From assembly GCA_036852015.1 (NCBI GenBank), contig JAANDG010000024.1, positions 186,001 to 250,000 of the forward strand: 64,000 nt of DNA, given 5' to 3'. The stretch comes from Pelodera strongyloides. Taxonomy: Eukaryota; Nematoda; Chromadorea; Rhabditida; Rhabditidae. The notes beneath the pieces were generated by a model. It saw only the letters and a list, made by a program, of their open reading frames with translations, searched no databases and had not been told where the DNA came from. Made by a program: the position numbers and the translations under genes. This document shows positions 25,062-37,176 of the stretch, one piece after another; the first letter of the stretch is position 1; each line of letters starts with the position of its first letter.

Positions 25062-28000
25062 TCATTCAAGTAATGAAAAGAACTGGCCGTTAAATTCGGA
25101 GTCAAACGGAGAAGCAAAGGGATCAGTTTGATGGAATGTTCCCGGTTGTTCATAAAACTTGTGTGGTGAACTGAGAAGTGGATCGTCGTACAACACAGAG
25201 CCATCATCCTCATATTCAAGTGAGAATTCGACACTTGGATATACAACTTCGTCTCCACAACCATCATTCATCGACTTGAAGTCATTGCTCTGTTGATTCG
25301 CCTTCGAGGGTTGAGAGTAGGTTGTCTAAAAGGAGTAGCTTAACGGGATTCGTCGAAAACTATCGGCACGTACCAGTATACAATACAGCAAATGATATAA
25401 TCAAGATCCCAGTAAACTAGGGACCCACACGTTGAATGAGTTTCGATACGTTGCAGACTTGCCAGAAAAAAAACTGGCGGGTTGGGCTAATCGTAGATCC
25501 CTACGAAGTATATAAATAACCCAGTAAAAATAAAAGGGCGCACCTGCTGGGTTTGACACTCCACATAGCCATTATGGTTCTTGTATACACCTTGCGTTGA
25601 AGAGGTTTGTGCGGGCACATATGATGTGGATGTGTTTGGCTCGCAGTAGTAGTAAGTCGCCTGGAAACAAATTACATTATTTACAGGAATCACGCTATTT
25701 GCAGAAACATGGATCCTGACAATGAAGAATTTCAGAAGGGCAATGTTAAACAAGAGAACTAAGTACATACATTGGAAATCAAACATACCTGATTCTGGAT
25801 AGGGGATTCAGTGTAAATGTCTTGATGCTGTTGCTGTTTCAATGAAAAGTCTGAGTTCTCGCATTTTACTGCCGGGCTTCTGAAAATATAACGCATAAGC
25901 TGATCATTCAACCTCTATGAAGTATGCATCAAATACGTATATAAACCACAACTACAAACTACAACGCTATCCCGCCACAAAACAAAAAATAATGAATGGA
26001 AATACCGCCAAAACAAATACCTGGATGAATTGTCCACTGTATTCAACTGCACATTCTTCTCGATTAGCTGACTCGACCCCACAGAGTTCTGGGTGGACGG
26101 ACGCGGATACTGACACCCACGCGAATCCTCCGCACCGGCTGCGCTCCATTCCTCCGGTGGCACATCGCCATTATCGCTCGGCGTTTCAGCTGCGCCTGAG
26201 CCAAACACGTCGGCGCACAGGGAGTCGAGGTCCACCTCTTGCAGATCGGCGAGAATTTGTGCGAGTTCTTCCGAATCAAGGAGAGAAGTGCCATCAGCCA
26301 GATGAGTGGCAGAGCACTGCAGCTGCAAAACAAGCACAATGAGTAACTTCGTAACTTGTTGAAACGCATACAAGGGACCATAGTCCAGTCACAGATTAAC
26401 ATCACAAAAGTAAACCTTCACAACCAGCATACATAAAACGAACCTGTTCTTGTTGAGATTGAGTAGGGCGGAGACTTGTTCCCTCTGCTGGAGACCATTA
26501 ATGAATGCTGCTGATTCAAGAGTCACCACCTAGAAAGTCAAGGATTAACAAGAGAAGCTACATTTGAAATTTGGCAATGTATATATACATTGGCCGTTAC
26601 ACCATAACCGTTGTTGTTCAGCCGACTAAAAAAAAAACAGAAACGATCGGTTTCGAAAAAACCACAACGCACCCCTTTCTTCTCAATAGAACTGCCATCC
26701 CAGGCATCTTTGGCATCGATCGACTGCCGTGCTTCAAGGCGCTCCAAACGCTCACGCAGAGACATGTTCTCTTCGCGGAGACGTTCATTCTCCTCGAACA
26801 GGCGTTGGACCTAGAATAAGTAATTGAATGCTAAGATAACATCAGCACATTCAAGACAACGAAAAACAGAACATATACAGTAATGTAGTACGTGGAATAC
26901 AGTCACCATTTCGCAATGTAGCACGATTCCTATATGTATGAGTCGAATGAGTCAGATGTGTTACATGATAGTTCTTATCGGCTCTACTCTATTCACAGAA
27001 ACAAATCGGAGGTTCCTCCAGGGAAACAAGTCGCAACATAAGTTGTCGTGAACAATTCACGACTGCAAACGAGAACCACAACAAACAAACAAGCAAACCA
27101 AGAAGCGCTCACTTACCGCATCTTCCAATCGATTCGCTCTCTCTTTCTTTCGGTCTCTCGCCGTCTGTGCTGCCACCCGATTCTTCAGCTTTCTTCTGTT
27201 CAATTTCTCTTCGGGTGTCAGGTGATTCAGGCGTTCCCTGCAAGATAATAATGAACAACCTACAAAGTTACTCACATACTCCCCGTCCCTTCAACTACAA
27301 AACTTAGCCACTCACTAGGTCTCCTTATAAGCATGTAACATAAAACACCTTTAAAGGGACAAGCCCATCAAAATAAACCTATATTTACGATACGTTCATA
27401 ATGACTATCAAGCATTTTTATTACAATATATATAAACTAAATTTGACCATTATTCGCCCTAGACAACTTTTTTCCAATGCGCTCAACGCATATGTATACC
27501 ATAAAACTGCAGATTTCAAAGCTATATATGCAAATTTTAATCGCATTATAATTTCACGATAAATTTGCATTGACGACAAGGATATTTGCGGCTTTACGGT
27601 ATACATTTGAGCTGAGCGCATCGGAAAAAAGTTTTCCATGGCAAATAAATGTGAAATTTAGTTTGCATATATTGTAATAAAAATGCTTGATAGTCACTAT
27701 GGACGTATCGTAAATATAGGTTTACTTTGATGGGCCTGTCCCTTTAAATAGAAAGGTCGCACACACCTTTTTCTCGGTACGTTCGACTGATTGCACGTCT
27801 CGTTCAGAATATCGTCAATTGCCATTGAAGAGGCTCTGCAAAATGAAGGCTATAACTGTCAGTCAATATAAGTCCACGCAATCCTGGCATTAAAGAGCGA
27901 AACTAGTAAATAACCATATCATTTATAAGCATTAACATAGTGGGCTTGCCCAATTTTATTCAATTTAAAAATGGGTATGAAGACGCGGATTTCGCAATGT

Positions 28001-29178
28001 TACCAACTGAGGTATATCTATGCGTCACGCGTATTATGCAATTGCAATGACGTCGCATTTCGTTCACAGAAACAAATCCATGGTTCCTCGTTCCTCCAGG
28101 GAAAGGGAAGGAAACAAAATCCTTACCTCTTTCTAACCTCGGGCGCCGGAGGAGTTGCCTGGCGTGTCTGTTGTACTCGCGGCATTACGGCTGCAGCCGG
28201 GCGACCATCCACTGAACTTGACAACACGGCCTTTGGCAGATGCTGCGATACGGTAGGCGAATTGACGGAGGAACGGTATATGGTTGTGGGTGCGTTGTGC
28301 TGTTGCTGTCGGGGTCGGACAACTATTGATTCCGCCGACTGACGGATAACCATAGTGGACGATGGACGGCTGGCTGAAAAAAAAGAGAATATCATTCAGG
28401 TTAAGAAAGAATTATATGAAAAGTTGCACTTCTCTCTTTCTGTCATTCTCCTTGCACCATACACCATGAATGAGGAGTGTATTATCATTACCACGCTACT
28501 GACGCTACACGGAACAGATAGCCCACCAATAAACTCAAACTACAAACATAAAAAAGTTGTCTGATAACAGTGTGCCGGTATGTGATAGAATATAAAACAA
28601 AGTAACACGCCGTGCCATGCCGAGAAATGATAGTGGAGAAAAAGGGATGCGGAAAAGGGGATGTACTCTATCGATTTGCGCTAAAAAGTGACCAAACCCC
28701 CAGAACTGTCGTTCACAGCACTCCATGAGAGGAAGTCATTATTACATACTGTCAAGATGTCAATCAAAACAAGACCGATAAAGAAACAGGGTGGCCATGA
28801 TCAGCTGATTGCGTGGACAACCGAAAGACAATATTTAGGAATGACGCACTTGCAAAAGAACGAAAAAATTTTGGCGCGAAAGGAAAACTGAAAGTCCACC
28901 ACGCTGTCAATAGGATAAAGATCAAGATCTCACAGAGACGAACTATAAACAGAAACACAAGAATTACGCAAAAATGCACACAAACATTCAGTATCATAAA
29001 CATGGATATCTCTGAATCACAAGTGCAGATAACAATCAATAACATATAAACACAACTCACCAACAGCTGTTCTTGTTTGCAGTCTGACAGCAGAAGGTGT
29101 GGAGGATCGCGCCGGAACTAGATAAATCGTCCGTTGACTACCGCCGCCAGCAATGCTATTCGGTACTGTAGAGATCAT
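25062..29178 (-). CDS. XBP1: X-box binding protein 1, bZIP unfolded-protein-response factor, 10 coding exons
   Basis: Transcription factor made active when IRE1 cuts its mRNA during ER stress. Minus-strand exons: 29178-29061 (exon starts 29218), 28373-28127, 27835-27767, 27237-27117, 26810-26673, 26529-26444, 26322-26021, 25879-25789, 25660-25544, 25325-25062. The bZIP has [16 protein letters not shown] then [11 protein letters not shown] (residues about 150-176) and a Leu zipper to about 215, very close to human XBP1. After conventional splicing the frame stops at 26064 (345 aa, XBP1u). Removing the 23-nt IRE1 intron at 26488-26510 shifts into a frame open to 25062 (509 aa, XBP1s) with an acidic activation domain. 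Spliced length 1,530 nt is a multiple of three. An upstream exon (about 29560-29450) has a good donor but no ATG in frame after a stop, so it is probably 5' UTR; the start at 29178 is the first in-frame ATG. Confidence 0.95.
26488..26510 (-). promoter_or_regulatory. 23-nt IRE1 non-conventional intron of XBP1 mRNA
   Basis: Both ends fit the IRE1 rule CNG|CNGN in a 7-nt hairpin loop. The 5' site is CAG|CAGC closed by a 5-bp stem TGAAT/ATTCA. The 3' site is CAG|CAGA closed by TCTC/GGGA, extended past one mismatch. Removal changes [12 protein letters not shown] into [11 protein letters not shown] and joins the downstream frame that carries [20 protein letters not shown]. Family knowledge: the vertebrate intron is 26 nt; 23 nt is, from memory, the length in fly and worm xbp1. 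Confidence 0.93.
27351..27747. mobile_element. TTAA-flanked palindromic MITE in XBP1 intron
   Basis: Both ends read TTAA followed by AGGGACAAGCCCATCAAA (left) and the inverted partner with few mismatches (right). Inner arms also match over more than 100 bp, e.g. left gactatcaagcatttttatt against its complement on the right, so the whole 397 bp can fold back on itself. The TTAA duplication suggests piggyBac-type insertion. No coding capacity. Confidence 0.8.
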
Positions 29179-29449
29179 TCCGGAATTCTGACTCGTGATG
29201 GGTGGTCGTGGTCGGGTACTGTAATGGGAAAAGTTAAATGGTTTAACTGTGTAAAATGTTTCCCTGTGTAAGTAAAATGACCGATACAAGAAAGCACTGC
29301 GTAACATTTGCATAATATGAATACTTTATTCACTGTACACCGAAACATTGCATTGACTACACTTGAACCATCGAACAAGTTTAAATACTGGAATTGAACA
29401 ACGATACCTCACCACCCACTCTAGCAGCTAGAGTTAGCAACTACTCACC

Positions 29450-30041
29450 TGTAGGTAAAAGTCTTGTCTTGGTGTGCAGCCGGAGGGGGCCTAGTCCCCG
29501 CCGGTATGCTGACGTCCTTCCGTTTGGTCAGCGTTAAGATGTCTGGCGAGATACTGCACGTTCGTTGTTACACGTCAGCCTAGGAACCAACACTACTCAT
29601 CTCCCTCACACATGCGAGGACAAACAGCCAATAGGCGAGCGACCAGATGGGCGAGTGCTCATTGGACAGACACGCCCACGGATTGTACGTTGGAACAGAT
29701 GAGAGAACAGAGAGCATGACAGAATTCAATTAGAATAGAACATATGGAGACTCCAGGAAAGGAGAGACTGCCTGGAACAGCTGACTGTCACTGGGAAATA
29801 GAACGTCGACGTGGGAGAGCGGCAACAACGGAACTTAGAGACTGTTATAAAAGAGAGGGACAGAAGTCTGGGAGTTGTGAAGAAATTGCAGCTCTTATGA
29901 GAATGGCGCCACCCTGGAGCTAGCTGGAAACCTGCCAAGTGCGCCAACGGGGAGCGGATCGGTTGTTGATTGTGTATATTGGCGGGAAAGGGAACTTGGA
30001 AGTCCAGTCCAGGCTTGCAAGTCAGACAAAGCAAGCGAGAC
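29450..30041. promoter_or_regulatory. Divergent XBP1/BRIX1 promoter region with inverted CCAAT boxes
   Basis: Lies between the 5' ends of XBP1 (minus) and BRIX1 (plus). Two NF-Y-type sites in opposite orientation, CCAAT at 29628-29632 and ATTGG at 29661-29665, sit 28 bp apart, and CCACG follows at about 29676. GC content is higher than in the surrounding introns. A candidate XBP1 5' UTR exon ends in a donor at 29449. No exact ERSE (CCAAT-N9-CCACG) was found. Confidence 0.5.
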
Positions 30042-30289
30042 ATGAATTTCAGAGAAACGACTGATCATAGACGTCTAAGTTTATCCCGCGCAAAGATCGC
30101 TGGTGATGTGAAGTGTAGTCTGCAGTCTGCACTCTGGACTGTGTACCGTAGAAGCAATTCCTATAAATTAAACACCCTCTCTTTGCACGTTTGACCCCCG
30201 ATGAAGAACCAAAAAGAGCTATCTCGCTCCGCTCGCTAGCACCGAAAATAACTAATATTATCAAGTCATGCTTTATTCCCATTGTTTAG

Positions 30290-31835
30290 GAAGAAATTGG
30301 TCTGACAAAGACGGAGCCTCGCTGGCAAAATCGGTCCCGTTGTTTGGTGTTCTGTTCCCGAGGATGTGACTTCCGCGTGAGACATCTGATGAATGATATC
30401 AGGGTCAGCTGGTTTTCTTTTGTATTTTATCAGTCTTCATTTGTGTGGTTGAGGTTACTTATTGGACCCTTCGCTATATCTTTCTTGCGTGTGTATTCAT
30501 TTGTTCAGATGTTATGTTTTTTATTCATGTAATCAGTGTGTGCTTTATTTGTATGGCGTTGCAAGAAGGTTTCTTTATTTCAGACTTTGATGCCTCATAC
30601 AAAGACTGAGGCAAAGTTCGACAAGAACCTCACTCTTCCTTCGATCAACGAAATTGCGGAAATGAAGAATTGCGACAAAGTTATTTACTTTGAGAACCGA
30701 AAGCATACGGTGAGAGTGTATTTTGTTTAGTCTATTTCTTTCTTTATCATTTCTAAAGCTATTGTTAAATGCTCTGTCTTTTTTATACATGTCTTGTGTA
30801 ATTCAGGACAATTACATGTGGATCTCAAATGTGGCTGAGGGACCGTCGATTAAATTCTACTTGCACAATATTCACACAATGAAGGAGCTCAAGGTTAGAG
30901 CTACCATCGTTGTCTGTTGTCTCTTCACTTTCATACTTTAATAAATAAAACAACATATATTATGGAGAGGAACTTGTTTAACCATGATCTTACCACTTGC
31001 GCTTACGATCTGGTGTTATTTGAATCAATTTCTAGTCAGAGTTCGTCAATTTCCTAATTATCAAAGTCTTATTTAGATGTCTGGCAACTGCCTGAAGGCT
31101 TCCAGACCTCTACTCTCCTTTGATTCGATGTTCGACAAACAGCCGCATCTGCAATTGATCAAGAACACACTTCTACAGGTAAAATAAAATAATCTATAAT
31201 ACGCTAAGCTAGTGAGCTTGGTCAACTCCAACTGTGGCCTCATCAGTCCAGTATTTAATGCATTTTTTTTACTTTTAATTTGTACATTTTATTACAATAG
31301 TGCAGAGTACTGCAGTGGGTGAAAATTTGAAAAAAAAAAAAAGTCACACTGATGTCATTTCCATGCAATTAACTGGTATTCAAATGTTTATTATTATTAT
31401 TTTCGTTGGTAATCTGTTTTCTTTTGCAGATCTTCCCCACTCCTCATTTCCACCCCAGATCGCAGCCCTTCATCGACCACGTCTTCTCATTCACCCTTTC
31501 TCCGGATGGAAAGATTTGGTTCCGCAACTTCCAAATTGTTGACGACACACTGGCCCTTCAGGAAATTGGTGGGAGTTTCAGTGCTCTACCATTATGCTTA
31601 ATTCATGCGTATTTTTATAATAATGTGCAAGACTAGACTAGATTTGGTTCAATTTTTTTTATCCTGCGTATTGGCGAGCCAAGATTTATATTATTTAGTT
31701 TTATCTTATCAATTAATTGAGTTTTGGTGTTTTACAGGTCCACGTTTCGTAATGGACATTATCCGCATTTTCGATGGCTCATTTGAGGGATCTGTTTTGT
31801 ATGACAACCCCGAGTTCGAGGTATGCTTTTTACTG

Positions 31836-31869
<34 letters not shown>

Positions 31870-33819
31870 GTATCTAACCAGCCGGCTACGTCGCCTGAGG
31901 CGTCTTTCCATACTTATAAAGCGTCTGTAACGTAGATGAAAATCTTTACGAATGAAGACATACGTTGTTCTTATTACATGAGAATATTCTAATTTGGGCT
32001 GCGGCACTCTTTTATATCCAAAGCGGAACAATTTATTCTAATTGCATTTCCGTAACGTGAGTCCTAACTCACACTACAGTTACTCTTTTATAAGATAAGA
32101 TTGTTGTTGTAAGTAAGTCATCAAAATAGCTTGTTGGCTGTGGCTCTATTCGATATTTCTTTGTTTATGCGAGGATGTAACTGTAACATGTTGGTCTGTA
32201 CGGTATAATTGTGTTTTATGCTATGCTATCTGTGTATGTTTTGTTGTAAAATGATTCAATGCAGAGTCCAAATACCAAGCGACGAATTGTGAAGCTTGCG
32301 AAGCAGCAGAAGTATATGGATCGCAAGATGGACAAGGAGGTAGTTTATATTTTTATGGTATTTCATTTTCCTTCCTACTACTATCAATTTACCGAACGCA
32401 TGTACAGCTCATTTGCTGAACATTCTGATCTGGTGTGAGGTGATCAGAAAATTTATCAAATCGAGTTAAACATTTTATTTAAATCAATTGCATTATTAAG
32501 CCTATTGCATTCCTAGCGCAAGTCCTGCATTTATCTATCAATTGAAACACTTGACTTGTGAATTCTAGTTTGTTGTCTTTTTGTAAAACTCTAGTTTTCA
32601 TGAAGTGAGTTACGAGCGAAATGAAAATATCTCTTTGTCCATCATTTTAGCGTGATGCTTATATACATTCAGTTAAATATTACTTTTACAGGCGCGTAAA
32701 CAAAAGGACGAGGTTGTGAAGCAGTTTATTGCTGAAAAGGAAGAGGATCCCGCTGGAGAGGTGCGGTTATAAGCTTAGTTTATATTACCTCAACATTGTT
32801 CCTTATGTTGTACTGGCGTATTGTGACACGTCCCTCTTTCTGTTATTGGGTGTGACGTGACACGTCCTTGTTTCTGGTTGTGACACAGTGACAAGTCCGT
32901 CTTTCCATAGTTTAGTAGGTTGTGACACATTCGATGCGCATTACATTCAGAATTTAATTTCATGAAATTTCCCAGTAAGTTTCATTTATTGCATGGATTC
33001 ATGGTTTATATTGCAGATCTTTAACACGGAGAAGGTGAAGCTAAGTGAGGAAGCTGAGAATCTGGCCAACCGACTGAAACCCTATCGCGTTTTGTACGGA
33101 GCAGAGAAGGAAGGTTGGTATATTTCCTATTGCGTTTATTAGCAGTCACGTAAGTCATTACTCATATAGTGGGCTCGGTGTGAGAAGAATTATTGTTCCC
33201 CTATTAAGAAATAAGGAAGAGCATGATAACTTGATAACACCATGGCAATGTATAAATCTCATTCCCAGATTGAATCTGTTTTTTTTTTTAATTTATGAAG
33301 AAGATTGAGGATATGTAACCTTTTTTTAGAAGAAATCAAGAAGAAGCGCATTCAGTCGCCGAAGAAGTTTATGAAGAGAAAGGCAGCTGCTGAGGGCGAG
33401 GACAATGAGGTTGGTATTCTGGTTATGAATTTTGCTACTTTTTTTCGGATTGATTTTTTAAAGTTTATTTTGCGGTTTCTCGTGCGTGCGCATTTAGTTG
33501 TTCTCAGTTGTAACTATCTCTTGTTTAATATAACGGATTTTAAAGCCCATGTTCACACTGGGTCGCGTTTAATTGAAATTAAATATAGATGTTTGTTGGA
33601 TGGCCTTCTCGTGTCTTGCGTGTTTTTCCGGTAAGGTAAATCAGGGTCAGAGACAGTAACTGCTGCCATTTGACCTTTGTATTTCTCCAGGGTGATGCTG
33701 GAGAGGCTAAGGCGAAGAGAGCCAAGAAGCCTTTCAAGAAGAGCAAGACATTGAACCCCGAACAATTGTTCAGAAAGAAACTGAAGGCAAAGAAACTTGC
33801 TGAGGTTCCCAAGTATTAA
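30290..33819 (+). CDS. BRIX1: Ribosome biogenesis protein BRX1 (Brix domain), N-terminal exon unresolved
   Basis: Nucleolar 60S-subunit assembly factor that binds pre-rRNA. Exons: 30290-30403, 30584-30709, 30807-30893, 31077-31178, 31430-31568, 31738-31820, 32265-32339, 32692-32760, 33017-33113, 33330-33409, 33691-33819; 367 codons including stop. Brix-domain blocks: RCLVFCSRGCDFRVRHLMND, LMPHTKTEAKFD, EMKNCDKVIYFENRK, MSGNCLKASRPLLSFD, HPRSQPFIDHVFSF, WFRNFQIVDD and EIGPRFVMDIIRIFDGSFEG. The C-terminus is very Lys-rich, as in the family. The frame at 30290 follows a TAG/acceptor, so a 5' exon must exist. A candidate is 30042-30107 (ATG, 22 codons, phase 0, weak donor). A run of ATT repeats lies in one intron (31838-31870). 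Confidence 0.93.
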
Positions 33820-34497
33820 TGGAGAATAGTAAGTGGAATTGTGGAAATATCGTAGTCTAACAACTTTTTGAGTGAGGACCGCTGTGTCGATAATTTAGTT
33901 TGTTCAATGTGTTTGTATGAATCCAAAGTATTGTTTGTTGTTATTTTTCTGAGTAAGAAAGTAAGCGTATTGATAAGTTTACTAGTTGAATGAAGACTTC
34001 GAAACTATTTGATAGAACTAGTACAAGTACGATTTCACAAGTTTTTTTATGTTTACCTTTGTACCGTTTTTGTAGTACCATTGTTCACTGTTTTCACTCT
34101 TGTTTTAGGTTTCTGAGTGTTTGAAGATTAAGCAAGTTCTGCTCTTTGTTGATTTGTTGTCTGTTATTTTTGAACCGTTTGTTGTTATTATGTTTATTTG
34201 ACGTTTCTTTTTGGTAAAATATTGTTGAAGATTGGCTTATGTTTGTGTGTAAGATAAGATATCAGTATTTGTCTGGTTGACACTACATCAAATCAAGTCG
34301 ATCAAGTGTGGACGGCATCTGTATTTTTATTCTGAGGTAATTTCGTCATAGTGTTTTTTGGATTTTGGAATTTATAAGTTAATATGGTGTTCACTGCGAA
34401 TCGTATATATATATATATATACATATTTATATTTTGCACTTTGCAAGTGAATGGTCGTGGTGATTTGTATTTGTGTTCATCGCGTTTTCTTCCAGTA
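33820..34497. other. BRIX1-BACURD intergenic region
   Basis: AT-rich, no coding signal. A short TA run is at 34405-34420. An acceptor-like TTTTCTTCCAG ends at 34495, two bases before the BACURD start codon, so part of this stretch may be a 5' UTR intron or a trans-splicing outron. Confidence 0.4.
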
Positions 34498-37176
34498 ATG
34501 GAACCTGGGTGTAGGGAACGAACACCGGAAGGACGGTCGTCTACGCAGTCAACATCGGCGCTGTGCTTTTCTCCACCCAAGGTTAGTTTAAGTAATTTAT
34601 GTGTTTGAATCCGGCATTCGTTCTTGATGCTGTTGACTTTTTTCTGTTTACTGTTGACCCTTGTAGAGAGAATTTAGTGTACGTACGTATGCAGGGGAAA
34701 TGGGGAAATGGAAAAGGGTACAGAATTATAGTCAGTGTAAAGTTATAACTCATGTTGAAACGAGCCCGAAAATTCTTTTTTTTTTCAAGGCGAGTCATTA
34801 TGTGCGGTTGAATGTTGGTGGTGCCCTGTACTGCACTTCTGTCGACACTCTCACCAAACATGATAATATGTTAAAGGCCATGTTCTCCGGCAGAATAAAT
34901 GTAAGTTTTCATTGGAGATGTTGTCTGAGAGTCTGGGAAACGTGTGTCAGATGGTCTGTGGAAAGCAGTGTCGTGAATTTTTAGTGTGTAAGGAAGTCTT
35001 ATCATTGTTTTTGGAAATCTTTATGCTTTCTTTTCAATACCTCATTTTTCCCTTCTTACTGTAGGTGGAAAGAGATGAAGATGGCTGGGTGTTGATCGAC
35101 CGAAGTGGAAGACACTTTGGAGTGATACTGGACTTTCTCCGAGATGGATCCGTCCCGTTACCCGAGTGCCGGGTAGAGGTGGAGCAGATACTGAGTGAAG
35201 CCAAGTATTATTTGGTTCAGGTAAGGTCTAGTACTATTACCATCAGTTGTGCAATTTGCTAGTATTTGAGGAGAGTAAGAGGCTTAAGAGAGGCAGTCGT
35301 GATGTGCACTTTTAACACAGAAGGACAAACTGAGAATAGTATAGAACTTGGAACCGACAAAATGTGTGCGGACGCGTTTTAGTATGTTGTAAGTAGCTTA
35401 GAGGTGTTTTCGAAAGAGGGCTGCGTTTATTTTTAATGCTTGATTCTATTAGGGTCTGGTGGCTGACTGCCAGGCCTGGCTGGATTCACAACGACGAAGT
35501 GAAATGGGACCTCCAGCCGTGTGTCGGATACCCTATGTGAATACCAAAGCTGAGGTGGACCGATTAACGACCAGCACTAATAAGGTAAGCTGTATGCTGT
35601 ATAGTTCAGTTTTGACTTTTATTCAGGACTGACTGTTGCGGTACACACACTTTTCTTTATCTCTTGCATTTGGATTTTCCGGTTGTGCTCTCGTGCTATG
35701 TGGTATGTCGTATATTCATTCAAATTTCAAATCCAGATTTTAAAGGGCATTTCAAGGGGGCTTCTGCGCAGAAAGGCATCTCCCAGCCCTGGCGCAGATT
35801 AAGTAAATCTCGAAAGGCGCACAATACAATATACCCATAAAAATGGCCGCAGATTAAAATATTTCAAATTTTGTCATAAACGTGAACAAAACTTCAATTG
35901 GGTCAACACATAGAGACCGCGCCGCAGTCGAATGCGTCGCGTCCACTGTTCAAACCCCCGTCGCTTCAGAAAAACTAACAGATGAAGCAAAAAAACGAAA
36001 TCCCATAGTGAAGGCATTTTTTGGAGGGGTTTGAAATTGTTTTTCTTTTTATCCAAAAGTTTTTGTTTATTTTCATTTTCACTTTCCTTACCTACAAAAA
36101 TAAGCTTTTTTTAGCCCAACATTCAAAACTGGCTTGACATTCCCTTGAACCTTATATCGATGGAAACACCTCATGTTTACGTTTTTGTGGTGTGTGTGTG
36201 TGTGAGAGAGAAAAAGACAAGAGTATGTACCCTAAAATCTCTGTATACTCCCTATCCCTATGATTCCTCTTGATTGTATTTCTTCTTTTTGTTCCTGAAT
36301 ATGAATAATTGCTAATTGCTTTGTACGTAATTGCAGCCGGTTATCAAATTACTTATCAATCGACACAACAACAAATACTCGTACACGGTTCAATCTGATG
36401 ATAACATTCTGAAGAATTTGGAATTGTTTGACCGGCTGGCCACCAAATTTCACGACAGAATTCTTTTCATAAAAGGTGAGGACTGCTTACTTGAGTTGGT
36501 ACTATTTATTGTCATTACTGTGTACCGTCTCTTAACTAACTGTGTTTCTCACCTAGTCTTTAAGTCTTAACCATTGTTTCATATATTTCAGAATAACGTA
36601 ATGTTGTGTCCACCCCCACCGCATTCATTCAATGTTAATCGTCCTTTTAGATGTCGGTTCGGAAAGCTCAGAAGTTTGTCAGTGGAAGTTTTATGGCAAA
36701 GGTGCACTGCGCGCGGAAGTTTGTTGCACAAGTATTGTGTATGCGACGGATAAGAAACAAACGAAGGTGAGAGAAGAGATATAGAAAACAATGAGCGTAT
36801 TCAACCGTTTGTTGATACTATAGAATTTATAGCAGTGCACATTTGGCCGTGAATTTAATTTCGATTTCTTATAATGGAACTTACTTTTCCCTGGGCCTTG
36901 CGTAATGTATGTATTCACGTCATCACTACCTTCATAGTCTGTAGCCACTTATTAGATACCTTTATAGAGAACAAAGTAAGACGGGAATTTTTATTAGTCT
37001 TTGTTCAGGTGGAATTCCCCGACTCAAAGATTTATGACGAAGCGATGTGTATCCTTCGTTACGAGGAGCGGGGACTGTGTGCGAGATGTGGGGGAGATTC
37101 ATGCGGGGGAGGGAGAGACTCAAAGGACACCCCCGCCAACACCCCCTCTTCAGATAGGAGGGACTCTTTCATGTGA
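34498..37176 (+). CDS. BTB/POZ (KCTD) adaptor for Cullin-3, BACURD type (KCTD10/KCTD13/TNFAIP1), 301 aa
   Basis: Substrate adaptor of CUL3 ubiquitin ligases; vertebrate relatives target RhoA. Exons: 34498-34581, 34790-34900, 35065-35220, 35453-35584, 36337-36475, 36651-36766, 37009-37176; 906 nt. The T1-type BTB domain is at residues about 29-130: [43 protein letters not shown] and [11 protein letters not shown]. Then the BACURD-specific block: [48 protein letters not shown] and [12 protein letters not shown]. This single gene could stand for all three vertebrate paralogues, so no number is assigned. The C-terminus has an unusual Cys/Gly-rich patch ([12 protein letters not shown]). A probable poly(A) signal is AATAAA at 38089-38094. 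Confidence 0.94.
35740..36148. mobile_element. Possible degenerate TTAA-type foldback element in BACURD intron 4
   Basis: Left end TTAAAGGGCATTTCAAG; right end, inverted, reads TTCAAGGGAATGTCAAG, so about 14 bp of the tips match with mismatches and the right TTAA has become TTGA. The inner arms do not pair well by eye. It resembles the better-preserved AGGG-ended elements elsewhere in the window. Confidence 0.3.

Noticed and set aside
29620..29690. ER stress response element (CCAAT-N9-CCACG) in the XBP1 promoter
   Set aside because: CCAAT and CCACG are both present, but their spacing and orientation do not match ERSE or ERSE-II.
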